Shown piece after piece: positions 47,801 to 60,267 of a DNA stretch of 64,000 bases. The notes beneath the pieces were generated by a model. It saw nothing but the letters and a program-made list of their open reading frames with translations. It had not been told where the DNA came from and made no database searches. This stretch comes from Caenorhabditis elegans (Eukaryota > Nematoda > Chromadorea > Rhabditida > Rhabditidae). A program made the translations under genes and the position numbers. The stretch lies in NCBI RefSeq assembly GCF_000002985.6, contig NC_003282.8, positions 3,472,001-3,536,000 on the forward strand. Direction: 5' to 3'. Each line of letters begins with the position of its first letter. The first letter of the stretch is position 1.

Positions 47801-50800
47801 AATTTTTCGGTCAAAAATTGACCTCTTTAATCGGAATTTTGAGCAATTTTAGTCCAGATATTGTGAATTTTCGTAAGATTTTTGTGATTTTCAGCTAAAA
47901 TTTGTGAATTTTTATGAAGTTTTTTTGCATTTTTAGCCCAGAAACTGAATTTACCGCGAATTTTAAAATTTTCATTTACAAATTGTGAATTTTCATGAGA
48001 TTTTTGTGATTTTAAGAAACAAAAAAGCGAATTTCAAGAATTTTGAGCTCAAAATTGAATTTTTCGGTAAAAAAAAGAGGTTTTAAGCGAATTTTCAGCG
48101 ATTTGCAGCACAGAAATTGAGAATTTGTCTGAATTTGTAAATTTTTGAGTTAAAAATATAGTTTTTCCCTGGAAAATTGGTTTTTAATTTAATGTTGAGA
48201 ATTTTTTAGTCTAGAAATTGTGAATTTTTCGTGAATTTTCAAGAAATTGATTGAAATTTCTGTCCCAAATACGTTTTTTTTTCTCGGAATTTAAAATTTT
48301 TATAGATTTTTACTTTTTTAAGCTAAAAAAAAACTTTTTCTTGTGAAAATTATATTAAAACCAGCCCAATATTTGGAGCTTTCAGGCCAAAAAAAAAAAA
48401 GAATTAAAATATTTTTTCTACAAAAATCCCATTTTTAACATTTTTTTCTATTTTGAGTTCAAAAATTTATTTGTTTCCCCCAATTTTCCAAAAAAATTGT
48501 CAATTTCTTAGTTTTCAGCCTCATTTTCGCTCAAATTTCGCAATTTTCCGATTCTCGAACCAATTTCGCAATTCTCCTACGCCTATTAAGCAAACGAATG
48601 CCAAGTTTTTTCCACGGAATTTCGCAATTCTCGTAGCCATTTTAATTGAATTCCTTCGCAAAAAATGGGGAAAAAGGGACTTTTCGTTGGAAAAAATCGG
48701 GAAAAAATGAGTGAAAGTGCCCGAGTTTGGGGGAAAATCCGGAAAAAAGTTGAAATTTTGTCGAAAATCTCTAAAATTCACAATTTTACCGCCGAAAATT
48801 AGTGTTTTCGCTGAAAATTTTGGGAAATTTGCCGAAAAAAGTGCTCATTTTCGAGAAAATCCATTTTTTGTTAAGGTGGCCTAGTTGTCTTGCGGCCACG
48901 GCCACTGATCCTCTTGTAAAGACGCCGAGCACCCGATTATTCGGGACTTTTAGCCTAAAGTTGGGTTATATGGCCTAGAAACGGGATTTTTCTAGACCAC
49001 GGATCCAGAAGAGGCCTTTACGGCAAAAGGTCAACCCTATGACGTCATGTTGCACACATTTTCTCGATTTCTGCTCGATTTCACATCAAATTTGAGTGGA
49101 CCCATGCGAAACGCGATACTTGTTTCCTCTTACGAGTTGTACGCCTCTGCGTCTCCTCTACTCGTCCGTTCTCTGATTCCTCGTCCGCCGGAGAGCCAAG
49201 TCTTAGCCTTTTTGAAGTGCACACACACACACACACACACGCCAACTGAAGGGCTCTCGGAGCCGATGTGTGTTCGTCTCCACACTTTCACTGCCCCTGG
49301 AGCACCACGTCAAATTAGAGAGCACTTCCGGGTGTCAATTTAATGGTGGAGGGAGGGGTCTTCTCAGTTGCTTCCGGAGCATTGGCCCTGGAAATGAGCA
49401 AATCTGGGTGTCAAATTAACGACAAAACCCTACTTTTTAACCTATAGCTGAGGTATATGTTGCTCCTGGAGCTCATAGAGCAGTTATCATGCAAAATTTG
49501 GTTTTTTCAAGTGTGAAAAATGAGCAGTTTTTAGTGTCAATTTCGTGACAATTTCCCTATTTTTCACGAGAACTGGGTTGCTCCGCTGCTCCTAGAGTAA
49601 TATCTCTGAAAATAAGCAATTTTGGGTGTCAAATAATTAGAAAATCTTTGCTTTCCCACAAATCTCTGTGCTCTCAGCTGCTCTTGGAGCATCAACCTAA
49701 AAATGAGCGTTTATGGGTGTCAAAATTGCTCCAGCGCAGCTCTCGGAGCATCATTGCAAAATGAGCACTTCCGGGTGTCAATTTAGTGGTGTATCTCAAA
49801 ATCTCTGAACAAATCCGGCATGACACGAGCAGATGGAAGACGCCTTGCTAATGCGTATTTGATTGATTACCGCCCGGAACAAGAGGGCCTCGTCATCGCA
49901 ATTAGCCACTGGTTTAAAGGAACATGCGATTTTGGGAGAAAGCGGGGGGGGGGGGGGGGGCTAATCGCTAATTAGACAGACGAGGGAGAAAGGCGGAAAG
50001 CTGATGTCAAGGACAGGTGCCCCGGTCACTAGTTCACCGGAAGGTACTTCATCCCGTTTTTGAAAGGGATTAGAAATTTGTCGACTTTAGGCTACGTGGC
50101 CGCGAAAAAGTGTATGGAGAAAGTTCGGCCACACATGTGTCAAGATAGCTTGCACAGACTTCTGGCCTTCCTCATTGCATTTCCCGCGCTCTAATGACAA
50201 TCGCCTGGCGGACAACGCGTGGGAAAGTGGACCAAGCCTCTACGCGGCACGCAACGCGCCATAAATCTAGCCTCGGCCGTGGCCTAATTCGGCAAATTCC
50301 CACAGAATTTTATGAAAATTCGGAGCACTTGCGTGTTACTTTCACGTGAAAAACGTTAGAATGAGTGTAGTCGATTTACTCAGCTGTCGTGTACTCCCGG
50401 AGGAGAAAGATTGTCAGTTTTTGGCCAAAATTCTTGAATTTTGCATGGTTTTTGTCTAAAACTCTATTAATAAGAGATATAATGGCAGTTTACATGTTAC
50501 TTACAATGAAAAATCAAGCTATTTTATCAACAAAACACTGTAAACTCCTCTTCTCCACGAGGAGTACACGAGCTGCGTAAATCTACACGACTTCCGAAAA
50601 ACATTTTTTGTGAAAAATTGGAAACTAGTGATCATTTACCACTGATTTTCAAAGAAAAGCGTTGTTTTTCGAAATTTTCTTGCAATTTTAATGCAAATAG
50701 ATCAAGAATCGATGAAAAAACACAAATTTCACAACAACAAAAAAAAAACAGCCAGTGACACGAAAAATGCGGAAAAATCAAGAAAAAGCTTGAATATGCT

Positions 50801-53572
50801 CAGAAACTATTATATATCTATTTATATCTGAAAAATTTGAAAAATAATCAAAATTCAGTTGAAATTTAGAAATTTCACTGCAAAACCTCTGAAAAAGCTG
50901 TAAAATGCGCGAAAATCCCCACAAAAAAAAAGCCAAAAACCCCTTAAAATCCTTATTTTTTTCCAGAAACGTCGCCCCAAACCTCGAAGCTCCAGAAGGC
51001 GCCGAAGTGCTCGACGCCGCGGGAAAGCTCGCCCTTCCCGCCGGAATCGATGTCTACACTCAGGTCACCGATTCTTCCGTCGATGATCTCTCGACTGGCT
51101 GTAAATCTGCAATCGCTGGCGGTACCGGAACCATCGTTGAAGTCGTTCGGCCACGTGGCGCCGAATCGGTGGTCTCGGCTGTTAAGCGGGTGAAAAATCA
51201 ACTGGAAAAGTCTGGAATCTCGTGCCACGTGGCACTTTCTGTGGCGATTACGGATTTCTGTGAGCAAGAAATGTCGGAGCTCGTGAAAAACGAAGGAATC
51301 AATAGTTTTGTGCTCGACGGTGTCTCCCTGACAGACGATAAGCTCCTTGAGCTCTTTGAGCACGTAAAACGGCTCGGAGCCCTAATCCGTGTAGTCCCGG
51401 AGAACAAGTCGATCGTCGCGATGCTGGAGAAAAAGATGCTGAAGCTCGGAGTCACTGGGCCCGAAGGCTTCCCACAGTCGCGGCCTGAAAGCCTGGAAGC
51501 TGATAGGGTTAGCGGAGTCTGTGTACTCGGGAATCTGGCTTCCTGTCCGATTTCCATTGTGCAGGTCTCGTCAGCAGACTCTCTGGCGGCGATAGAGAAG
51601 GCCCGGGCTTCAGGAGCTCTGGCTCACGCTGAGATTGCATCGGCTGCTGTGACGGCTGATGGCTCGGCACTTTTCAGTCAGGATTTGAGATTTGCGTCGG
51701 CTCATCTGACGGATGTTCCACTGAGACGTGGGGCTCCGGATCGGATGATCGGAGCACTTTCGACGCAGCCTCTGGTGGTTTGTACGTCCGGACATCGGCC
51801 GGTCAACTCGGCGACCAGAGTAGCGGCCAAGGATTTTGCCATCGCGCAGAAGGGATCTACGGGTAAAAATTGAGATATTTTGCAATTTTTTTGCAAAAAA
51901 AAAATGACGGATTTTGTTTAATTTTCGTGTTTTTTGCCAATATTCCAAAATTATTTTCCACAAAAAATCCCGGAAATCCCCTAAAATTTCATGTTTCTGA
52001 ATCCCCGGAAGTGATTTATCTAATTTCGAAATTTTCACATTTTCTAGTCCCCACTGTAAAAAAACGCTTATTTCCGAGATTTCAGATCACCGAGAATAAA
52101 TTTCCACAAAACTTAACAGAGAAGTGGGCGGGCCTTCACAGGCCCCGCCCACAAAATGGACAATTTTGCAGTTTTTCTCTCAAAATTGAAGAAAAACTTG
52201 AATTTTCTCGATTGTTAAAATTTTAGCGACATTAAAGGCGCATAGAAAGTGGCCACGCTCACAAAATGGACAATTTTCGATTTTTCCTCAAGAACGGAAA
52301 AAAAATCGAAATTTCTCAGTTTTAATGGCTTAAAATCAACATTTAAAGAAAAAATCGTTTTTTTTTTTTTTGCAGGAGCCGAAGAACGCATGGCAGTCGT
52401 ATGGGAACGGGCGGTACGAAGCGGTCGAATCGATGCGATGCGTTTCGTGGCGGTCACCTCAACGAACGCTGCGAAAATGTTCAATATGTACCCGAAAAAG
52501 GGCCGAATTGCAGTCGGCGCCGACGCTGATCTCGTAATTTGGGATGCCAGTGGAAAGCGAGTCCTCGAGTCGAGCCGAGCACAGAGCTCACAGGAGAATT
52601 CGATGTACGACGGGCTCACTGTGCATTCGGTGGTGACGGCGACGATTGTTGGCGGAAAAATTGCCTATCAGAATGGAGAAGTTCGGGAGGCACCGGTAGC
52701 CGGAGGTTTTCTGCGTCTCTCGCCAAATTCTCCCTATCTCTTCAGTATGGTTGGGCAGAGGGATAAGGTAAGCAGAGTGTAGTAATGTAAACGGCATTGA
52801 GAGTAGCGAGTGGTGTCTGGCCGCGTGGCGCAATGGATAACGCGTCTGCCTACGGAGCAGAAGATTGCAGGTTCGAATCCTGCCGTGGTCGAAACTTTTT
52901 TGTGGGGTCTTCGATCACGATTTGGACTTTTTATTTTTCTAAATCAGCTGCAAATGTGCTTTGTGACGACATTTGTGCCTGAAATTGTATTACAACTGAT
53001 AATTTTCTCAGAAAATTGAATTTTTCAAAACAAAGCTTTTTTTTTTGGAAAAACTTTGATAAATAATTTGAAAAAAAGTTGTTTTTTCCGAAGTTTTCCA
53101 AAAATTTACTTTTTCTGGAATTATTTTATGAAAAAAATTTTGAAAAATTGATTTTTCCGCTTATTTCGAAAAACCGAATTTTTTCTTAAATTTTCAAAAT
53201 TTTACTTTAAAAATTGAGTTCCCAAACAATTTTTAATAAAAATGTACCTTTTTTGAGATATTTTGAAAAAAAGTTTTCAAAAAATAAAAAAAAAATCCTT
53301 TCGATTTTTTTTCAAAAAACGGCAGGCAGGCATGGCGAAATATCCCGCAAAAAAATCTAATTTTTCTCGTTTTACAGTTCGCCAACGTGGAGCGTGTCGA
53401 ACGAGAAGCCTCCTCACAACAACAAAAACCCCAACAAAACGGTCACCACAAGAATTCGGGAGATTTTGATCGAAATCGCACCAAAGTAATGGAATCTTCC
53501 ATCGATTTTGGCGGCTCCGCGGCGAATCGGCCCAGGAATCCACCCGGCGGACGGACTACAGGGTTTTGGTAG
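44886..53572 (+). CDS. unc-33: UNC-33, CRMP/dihydropyrimidinase-like axon guidance protein (854 aa long form)
   Basis: Neuronal CRMP-family protein that organises microtubules and polarised sorting in axons. Exons 44886-44926, 44978-45138, 45193-45377, 45440-45505, 46075-46165, 46275-46495, 47456-47772, 50967-51862, 52376-52767, 53378-53572; all phases agree, 854 residues, the length I recall for the long isoform. The N-terminal ~330 residues are UNC-33-specific: Ser-rich and then acidic. The CRMP core starts at MSILLVKNAQIVND, a natural start of the short isoform, and runs through GIDVYTQV (no HxH zinc ligands, so not an active hydrolase), GAEERMAVVWERAV, AVTSTNAAKMFNMYPKKGRI and VGADADLVIWD. 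The tail is Gln/Asn/Gly-rich, ending GGRTTGFW. The frame stays open upstream of the ATG to an acceptor-like TTACAG at 44820, possibly a trans-splice site. Confidence 0.95.
49217..49242. repeat. (CA)n microsatellite
   Basis: GTGCACACACACACACACAC run in the long unc-33 intron 7. Confidence 0.9.
49310..49790. repeat. Imperfect tandem repeat, GAGCACTTCCGGGTGTCAATT unit
   Basis: At least six copies of GAGCA..T..GGGTGTCAA(A)TT, about 70-110 bp apart (49320, 49395, 49522, 49610, 49702, 49762), in unc-33 intron 7. Each is followed by GCTGCTC(C)TGGAGCAT-like sequence. A decayed minisatellite, or possibly spaced protein-binding sites near the short-isoform region. Confidence 0.55.
49944..49960. repeat. 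Poly-G tract (17 G)
   Basis: Run of 17 G in unc-33 intron 7. Confidence 0.9.
50084..50330. repeat. Dispersed GC-rich repeat
   Basis: TGGCCTTCCTCATTGCATTT ... GACAATCGCCTGGCGGACAA ... CACGCAACGCGCCATAAATC. The same order of blocks occurs at 62750-62950 (GACAATCGCCTGACGGACAA), and part of it, inverted, at 22530-22875. In unc-33 intron 7. Confidence 0.65.
51910..52260. repeat. Dispersed repeat copy in unc-33 intron 8
   Basis: TTCGAAATTTTCACATTTTC, AGTCCCC(A/G)CTG, AGTGGGCGGGCCTTCACAGG and AAGGCGCATAGAAAG...GGCCACG recur in the same order and strand at 60580-61100. Function unknown. Confidence 0.7.
52819..52891 (+). tRNA. tRNA-Arg (anticodon ACG)
   Basis: 73 nt with a full cloverleaf. The acceptor GGCCGCG pairs with CGTGGTC (two G-U pairs), followed by discriminator G. 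D arm GCGCAATGGATAACGC; anticodon arm TCTGC-CTACGGA-GCAGA with ACG; T arm GCAGG-TTCGAAT-CCTGC. A box TGGCGCAATGG and B box GGTTCGAATCC are good. ACG is read as ICG and decodes CGU/CGC/CGA. It lies within the last intron of unc-33, on the same strand, with a TTTT terminator at 52896-52899. Confidence 0.96.
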
Positions 53573-53888
53573 CCCGAAAGCTCCTCGAAAAATGCCAAAA
53601 ATTCATAATTTACTATTACTAGTCATAATTGTATTATTCTAATCCATGTTTCCCCCTCCACAAAAAATGAGCTTTTTCTCCAAATTTCCTTTTTCCCATC
53701 GAGAGGAAAAAGATATTATCACCGCAGAAAACAATTTTAAAAACATTCCACTTTATTTTTAGTATTTATTTAAATTTTTGGCGTTAAAATCATGTTTTTC
53801 GACTTCAAAATGCTCCAAAATCACTCCAAAAATTCGAGAAACGGACAAAAAATTCAGTTAAAATCTGAATTTTTTTCTGAAAAATAAC
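53573..53888. other. unc-33 3' region
   Basis: Probable 3' UTR and flank. TATTTATTTAAATTT near 53761 is AT-rich; no standard AATAAA was noticed. Confidence 0.4.
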
Positions 53889-53999
53889 GTGGTTTCAGGT
53901 TGTCCCATCACGGTGTGATCTACAAAAATGCGGGAAATGAGAGAAAACTCTCGAATTTTTTGTAGATCAAACCGTGATGGGACAACCTGAAACCACGTG
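53889..53999. repeat. Palindromic MITE, 111 bp
   Basis: CGTGGTTTCAGGTTGTCCCAT and ATGGGACAACCTGAAACCACG are almost perfect inverted arms, with inner arms GATCTACAAAAA and TTTTTGTAGATC. Same family as 2132-2263 and 62705-63203. Confidence 0.9.
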
Positions 54000-54917
54000 A
54001 AAAATTCGAATTTTTTTTTGCTAATTTGCCTGTTTTTCGGATTTTTTTTCCCATTTTCACTACGACAATCTGTATTTTTGAGCCATTTTTTTGAGTATTT
54101 TAACGTTGAAAAATCGTATTTTGACGCTAATATTTATTTTACTTTGTAATAATTTATAATTACACCTGCATAATTTTTTTCTTTTTTTCTATGAGCTTGT
54201 ATTGATCTTTTTCGCATTTTTTTTGTACCCCTTCCCCTCGTTTTTAATGTCGATTTTTGCTAGGTGGCCGCGAAATTGTAAAAAATCGGTCATGTGTCGA
54301 TTTACGCAGCTCGTGTAGTCTGAAAATCTGAAAATTCTCATATTTTCGTTTAAAGTTGGTTGAAAAATAGAGAATTTTACATGAAAACTGAATAATTTGA
54401 GAGCAAAAAAATTTAATTTTAACTGTTTTGCAAAATTTCGACTGAAATTCATCTTTATTGCAGCAAAAATTGCAAAAAATCAAGCATTTCAGTCACAAAA
54501 GCTCCGCATAAATCGACCTAAAACACTTTTTTCGAACCACATGGCAAATGTCGATCCCTTCCCCCAACTTTACACATAAATAAAGGAATTTTATGGGCTA
54601 AATCTAGACTTTTAAACAGATAAAAGTTGCGAAATTCTTCGAGAAGAAAATATTTGCGAAATTTTGTGTTGATTTTTTTCCCGGTGTTCACCCTGTCTTT
54701 TTCGCAACGCAAATACCCTATTTTTCAGCGAAAAATCGATAGTTTCCCCTAAGGTGTGTGTTAATTGATGGAATCACAGCCGTTTTTCTCCATTTATTCG
54801 TTAAAATTGACAATTTTACAGGAACACTTTTCCGGTTTCGCTAAAAATCAATAAATTCTGCATAAAATACGCCAAAACCGTGTTAAAATTTAGAAAAATC
54901 ATTGTTTTATGCTATTA
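54000..54917. other. Intergenic, no gene seen
   Basis: AT-rich DNA between unc-33 and the RabGGTase alpha gene. ORFs present are short and compositionally biased. Confidence 0.45.
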
Positions 54918-55115
54918 TCGAAAAATACAATCGCACAAATTTCTCATAATTTATTTTTGATCTACCTCGTTGACTAGGCTCCTCCCCTTCCTTCGACAAG
55001 ACAGCCACAACAAAATAACAACGGCAACAAGATTAGGGGGGGGGGGGGGCGGAGCCTAGTCAACAAGGTAGATCAAAAATAAATTATGAGACATTTGTGC
55101 GATTGTATTTTTTCG
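54918..55115. repeat. Long palindrome with a poly-G loop
   Basis: Arms of about 80 bp: TAATTTATTTTTGATCTACC, then CGTTGACTAGGCTCC; and GGAGCCTAGTCAACAAGG, then TAGATCAAAAATAAATTATG. The loop contains a 14-G run at 55036-55049. It lies 250 bp upstream of the RabGGTase alpha ATG. Confidence 0.9.
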
Positions 55116-55358
55116 ACAATAAATTTAAAAATTGCGCAATTTTAACACTAATTTCACTGATTTTCGCCTAGATTTTTAAATTTTTGGGCCAATTTTTTTC
55201 ACGGCCATCGTCGAATTTTTGACAGATATTTTAAATTTGTTTCAAAAATAAATTCAAAATTAAAAAAAATTGAATTTTCGCACAAAAGTGCAACTTTTCG
55301 TCTTTTTGAAACAAAATTTTCCACTGTACAACTCATATTTAACACAATTCCAGAAACA

Positions 55359-58300
55359 ATGCATTTCGTGAAAAAAGTGCCAACAACCGAAGAGGAGAAA
55401 GCCGCCAAACAAAAAGAGCACACGAAACGCTCTCAACAATTTCTTCATGTTCGGGACAAAATCGTCGCAAAACGTGAAAAGGGAGAATATGACGACGAGA
55501 TTTTGTCGTTGACTCAAGCGATTTTAGAGAAAAATGCGGATATTTACACGTTCTGGAATATTCGAAGAACGACGATCGAGCTGAGAATGGAGGCGAACGA
55601 AAAAGTTCAGCAGAGCGCGGATGCTGAGGAGGAGGAGAAGACGAAAAGCTCGCAGAAGATTGAGAATTTGCTCGCTGGGGAGCTCTTTTTGTCTTATGAG
55701 TGTATTAAGGTGATTGCAGAGCGCGAGAGAATTTGAATTTCTCGCAAAAATAGAAATTTCTAATTTCCCGCTAAAAATAGACTAGAAATTGAAAAAAATC
55801 TATTTTTGCGCTTAAAAATTTGAAAATATCTCCAAAAATAACAATTTTTCTAAAATATTCAAATTTTCAGTCGAACCCGAAATCCTACTCGGCATGGTAT
55901 CAACGTGCGTGGGCCCTGCAACGACAATCGGCACCGGATTTCAAAAAAGAGCTGGCTCTTTGTGAGAAGGCTCTTCAACTCGATTGCCGGTAATTTTTAC
56001 GAGAAAATGGATTGAAAAAATTGAAAAATTTAGTGAAAAATCGATAAAAATTCATTAAAATAGATTTATTTTTAAAAACCAATCAAAAATCAATAAATTA
56101 TCGATTTTTTTCAGAAATTTCCACTGCTGGGACCACCGCCGCATCGTCGCCAGAATGGCCAAGCGAAGTGAAGCCGAAGAGCTGGAATTCTCGAATAAAC
56201 TGATTAATGACAATTTTTCGAATTACAGTGCCTGGCATTATAGGTATCTTTTGGCATCAAAAAAACCGGTTTTTAAAAAACTGAAATTTTCAGATCAATC
56301 GCCCTGAAAAACATCCACCGTGACGAGAAGACCGGCGCGCCGAAAATTGACGATGAGCTGATTGCCAGCGAGCTTCAGGTACTACTTGTAAATGCTGAAA
56401 ATTTCGGAAAATTTGGCAGAAAATCGATTTTTTTCCCAAAAAAAATTTTTTCAGAAAGTGAAAAACGCGTTCTTTATGGACGCCGAGGACCAAAGTGCAT
56501 GGACCTATACGAGATGGCTGTTGGAAGTTGGAAGTGGAAAGGAATTTCGTGAGTTTTGAGCACCTACAGTAATCCTACAGTAATCCCACAGTACTGTACC
56601 ACTACAGTAACCCTACAGTACCCCTACACTATCTCTACAATCTCCCTAAAATACCCATGCAGTACTGTACCCCTACATCATATCATAACAGCAACCCTAC
56701 AGTAATCCTACCGTACCTCTGCAGTACCCCTACAGCACTCCTACAGTATGCATTGTTCAATTTTTTTTCTTGCAGTCCGCCCGGAATCCCACACCCCAAT
56801 CGAGCTGATTTCCGCGTCGTTCCATGGAAATAATACGACACTTGTGTTCTCGCGAGCCGTCACCATTCAATTCTTGCTCACTTTTGTCGATACCGAGAAT
56901 ACTACCGGTTGGAGAGCGGTAAGACCCTGAAAAACTGGATTTTCGGATCATTTTGCTCTAAAATTTCTCTTCTTTAACTTCAATATGCGAAACGCTACAG
57001 TAATCCTACAGTAGTCCTACATTTCCCAACAGTGCCACTGCGGTATCACTACAGTACCCCCACAGCACCCCTACAATATCAATACAGTAACCCTACAATA
57101 CCCCTACAGTGCCCCTACATTACCCCTATAGTAACCCTATAATATCTCTACAGTATCCCTACAGTCCCTTTACAGTATCACTACAGTACCCCTACAGTAC
57201 TCCTATATTGCAAATTCAATCCCACTACAGTATCCCTATAATACCACTACGGTACCCCTACATTCCCTTTACAGTACCGCTACAGTACCCCTACAGTACC
57301 CCACAGTACCCCACAGTATCCCTATAGTATCACTACAGTAACCCTATAATACCACTACGGTACCCCTACAGTACCCCACAGTATCCCTATAGTCTCACTA
57401 CAGTAACCCTACAGTATCCCTTTTATACCACTACGGTACCCCTACATTCCTTTCACAGTGCCCCTACAGTACCCCACAGTCTCACTACAGTATCCCTAAA
57501 ATACCACTACGGTACCCCTACAGTACCCCACAGTATCCCTATAGTCTCACTACAGTAACCCTACAGTATCCCTTTTATACCACTACGGTACCCCTACATT
57601 CCTTTCACAGTGCCCCTACAGTACCCCACAGTCTCACTACAGTAACCCTATAATACCACTACGGTACCCCTACAGTACCCCACAGTATCCCTATAGTCTC
57701 ACTACAGTAACCCTACAGTATCCCTAAAATACCACTACGGTACCCCTACAGTACCCCACAGTATCCCTATAGTCTCACTACAGTAACCCTACAGTATCCC
57801 TAAAATACCACTACGGTACCCCTACAGTACCCCACAGTATCCCTATAGTCTCACTACAGTAACCCTACAGTATCCCTATAATACAACTACGGTACCCCTA
57901 CATTCCCTTCACAGTACCGCTACAGTACCCCTACAGTACACCTACAGTACCCCACAGTATTCCTATAGTCTCACTACAGTAACCCTACAGTATCCCTATA
58001 ATACCACTACGGTACCCCTACATTCCCTTCACAGTACCGCTACAGTACCCCTACAGTACACCTACAGTACCCCACAGTATTCCTATAGTCTCACTACAGT
58101 AACCCTACAGTATCCCTATAATACAACTACGGTACCCCTACATTCCCTTCACAGTACCGCTACAGTACCCCTACAGTACCCCACAGTATCACTATAGTCT
58201 CACTACAGTAACCCTACAGTATCCCTATAATACCACTACGGTACCCCTACATTCCCTTCACAGTTTTCCGTGTTTTTTATCAGTTTTATCACGCATATTG

Positions 58301-60267
58301 AAGCTGAAAGAGCAAGTTCCCAAATTTTCGCAAAAAAAATTATTTTTTCCAGTTCTCATCAACGTCGCCGAATCCCACATCAAGCCGAGTTTGGCAGTAT
58401 CTTTCGGATACTCCACTTCGAGTTGTTACCTCGAATCCCACTGATTTGGAAAATATAAGTTGGACAGAGCTCAATGAGCAACCATATGTGAATTTGGATC
58501 GTCTTAAGACCATATATGATGTTGTGGAAGTCCCACAGCCAGCTTATATTGGAGAACTTCTTGAGGATTGCAAGCAGCTTATAGAGTTGGAGCCCAAGAA
58601 TAAGGTTGGGATGAATTTAAGCATGTTCAAGCTCAAAGCATGGCTAAAAAAGTGGAAAAATCTCAAAAAAAAATTTTTTTGGAATATTGAAAAAATTTAA
58701 AAATCAAAAAAAAATGAGGGAGAAATTTTTTTTTCAGAAATTTGAACATTTTAAACATTTTTAAAAATTGTGTCTGTAAATTTTTTTAAAACTAATAAAA
58801 TGTGAAAATAGTGTTTATTTTCAAATTATTTGAATTACCGAATTTTTTTTAAATTAAGAAATTTCAAAAAAAAAAGTTATTTTCTGAAATTCGCTTTTTT
58901 TTCGATTTTCAGAAAATTTCTTGTCAAAAATTATTAAAATGCAAGGATAATACCTATTTTCAATTTTTTGAATTATCTGAAATTTGGAAAAAATTGGAAA
59001 ATTTCATCAAATAATTGTCCAAAAAACGTTCAAAGAACGACTTTTTTTTTTTTTTCAAAAAAAAAATCACAATTTTCCAGTGGCCACTCTACATGCGAAC
59101 ACTCGTGCTCCTCGAATACCAACCAATTAAATCTTACGAAGAAATCATCAAAAATCTCGAAAATCTGTCAGAAAACCTGGATCCCAAGCGCTCGGAGCTC
59201 TACAAATCGCTAATTTCCCGCCAAAATTTGAACTTTTCGATTCGCGAACAATTCGAGAGAATTTTGGGCCCCGACACCGATTGGCTGACTTGTAGATATT
59301 CCAAGCTGACTAGTTTGGAAGGAGTTGAGTACTTGGCCGGATTTGTTGGATCTGCGGATTTTTCTGGAAATCGGCTGAAGGAAATTCAGAGAATTGTGCT
59401 CCCGAATTTGAAAAGTCTCACGATTAATGAGAATCCGATTGAGAGGTAAAAACTGGAAATTTTCTGAATTTTTAGGCAAAAAATGAAAAAAAAACGGGAA
59501 ATTTTCGATAATCTATCGGAAAATCAATAAGCGACCGAAAAATCGAAAATTTTTGGCAAAAACCCGATATTTCTGCCAAAAAATCGATAGCGATAGTAGT
59601 GCAAAAGTCGATAAATTCGCAGGAAAATCAATAATTTTTTAAAGTCAGAAATGACTTTTTTCTCTTTGAAAAATCGATACTTTTGTAAAAAATCGATATT
59701 TCCGCTGGGAAAATCGATAATTTTGGAAAAAAAAATTAAAAAATCAGCCGAAAATCCATAATTCATTAAAAATCGAAAAAATCAACTATAATTTTGAAGA
59801 AAAATCGATATTTCCGCCAGGGAAAATCTATCTTTTTTTACAAAAAAATTACTAATCTGCTGAAAAAAATCGATACCAATATGACCTTTTTTCTGGGGAA
59901 AAAACGGCAATTTGCCAAAAAAAAAATCAATATTTGAAACCCAGGTATTGTAATAGAAAATCGATAGTTTTGTGGAGAAATCAATTTTTTTCAGCATTAA
60001 AATCGGGTTTCCCCCAAAAATCAAAATTTTTCTGAAAAATCCCATAAATTTCAAATTTCCAGCCTCCCACCGAGCCCATGCCTATCCCATCTGACATTCT
60101 TCTCAATTGCCGGCACTCAAATCGCCTCTGTCTCCGCCGTGATGCCCTTCTTCCAGACAATTCCCTCTCTGGATCGTCTTGTCTTCTGTGAAACTCCGCT
60201 CGTTGAAAAAACCGAAGAACTTCGTGCTCAGCTCCCTGGAGTTCGTCTCATTCCGCACTGGTTGTGA
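55359..60267 (+). CDS. Rab geranylgeranyltransferase alpha subunit (580 aa)
   Basis: Regulatory/structural alpha subunit of GGTase-II, which adds geranylgeranyl groups to Rab GTPases with the beta subunit and Rep. Exons 55359-55709, 55871-55989, 56115-56243, 56294-56378, 56455-56548, 56776-56918, 58353-58604, 59081-59445, 60063-60267; phases agree, 580 residues (human about 567). The start MHFVKKVPTTEEEKAAKQ is like vertebrate MHGRLKVKT. Prenyltransferase alpha repeats: DIYTFWNIRRT, YSAWYQRAWAL, NFHCWDHRRIV, NYSAWHYRSIAL and QSAWTYTRWLL. An insert domain follows, then leucine-rich repeats (LEGVEYLAGFV, SLTINENPIE), and it ends LIPHW. I think this is C. elegans M57.2. Intron 6 contains a 1.3-kb minisatellite. 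Confidence 0.94.
56560..56750. repeat. CTACAGTA repeats, intron 5
   Basis: CCTACAGTAATC/CCCTACAGTAC units fill most of intron 5, related to the larger array in intron 6. Confidence 0.85.
56990..58263. repeat. CCCTACAGTA minisatellite, 1.27 kb
   Basis: The basic unit is about 10 bp (CCCTACAGTA and variants). In the right half the units are organised into a higher-order repeat of about 76 bp, seen as ACCACTACGGTACCCC recurring at 57731 and 57807. In intron 6 of the RabGGTase alpha gene. No coding role; the ORF at 57109 is a repeat translation. Confidence 0.92.

Noticed and set aside
50953-51557. Minus-strand ORFs of 119-136 aa opposite unc-33 exon 8
   Set aside because: Shadow frames of a long GC-rich coding exon.
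52797-53019. ORFs across the last unc-33 intron
   Set aside because: They run through a tRNA gene and have no splice or domain support.
57109-57327. ORF of SLQYPYS repeats
   Set aside because: Translation of the CTACAGTA minisatellite in an intron.
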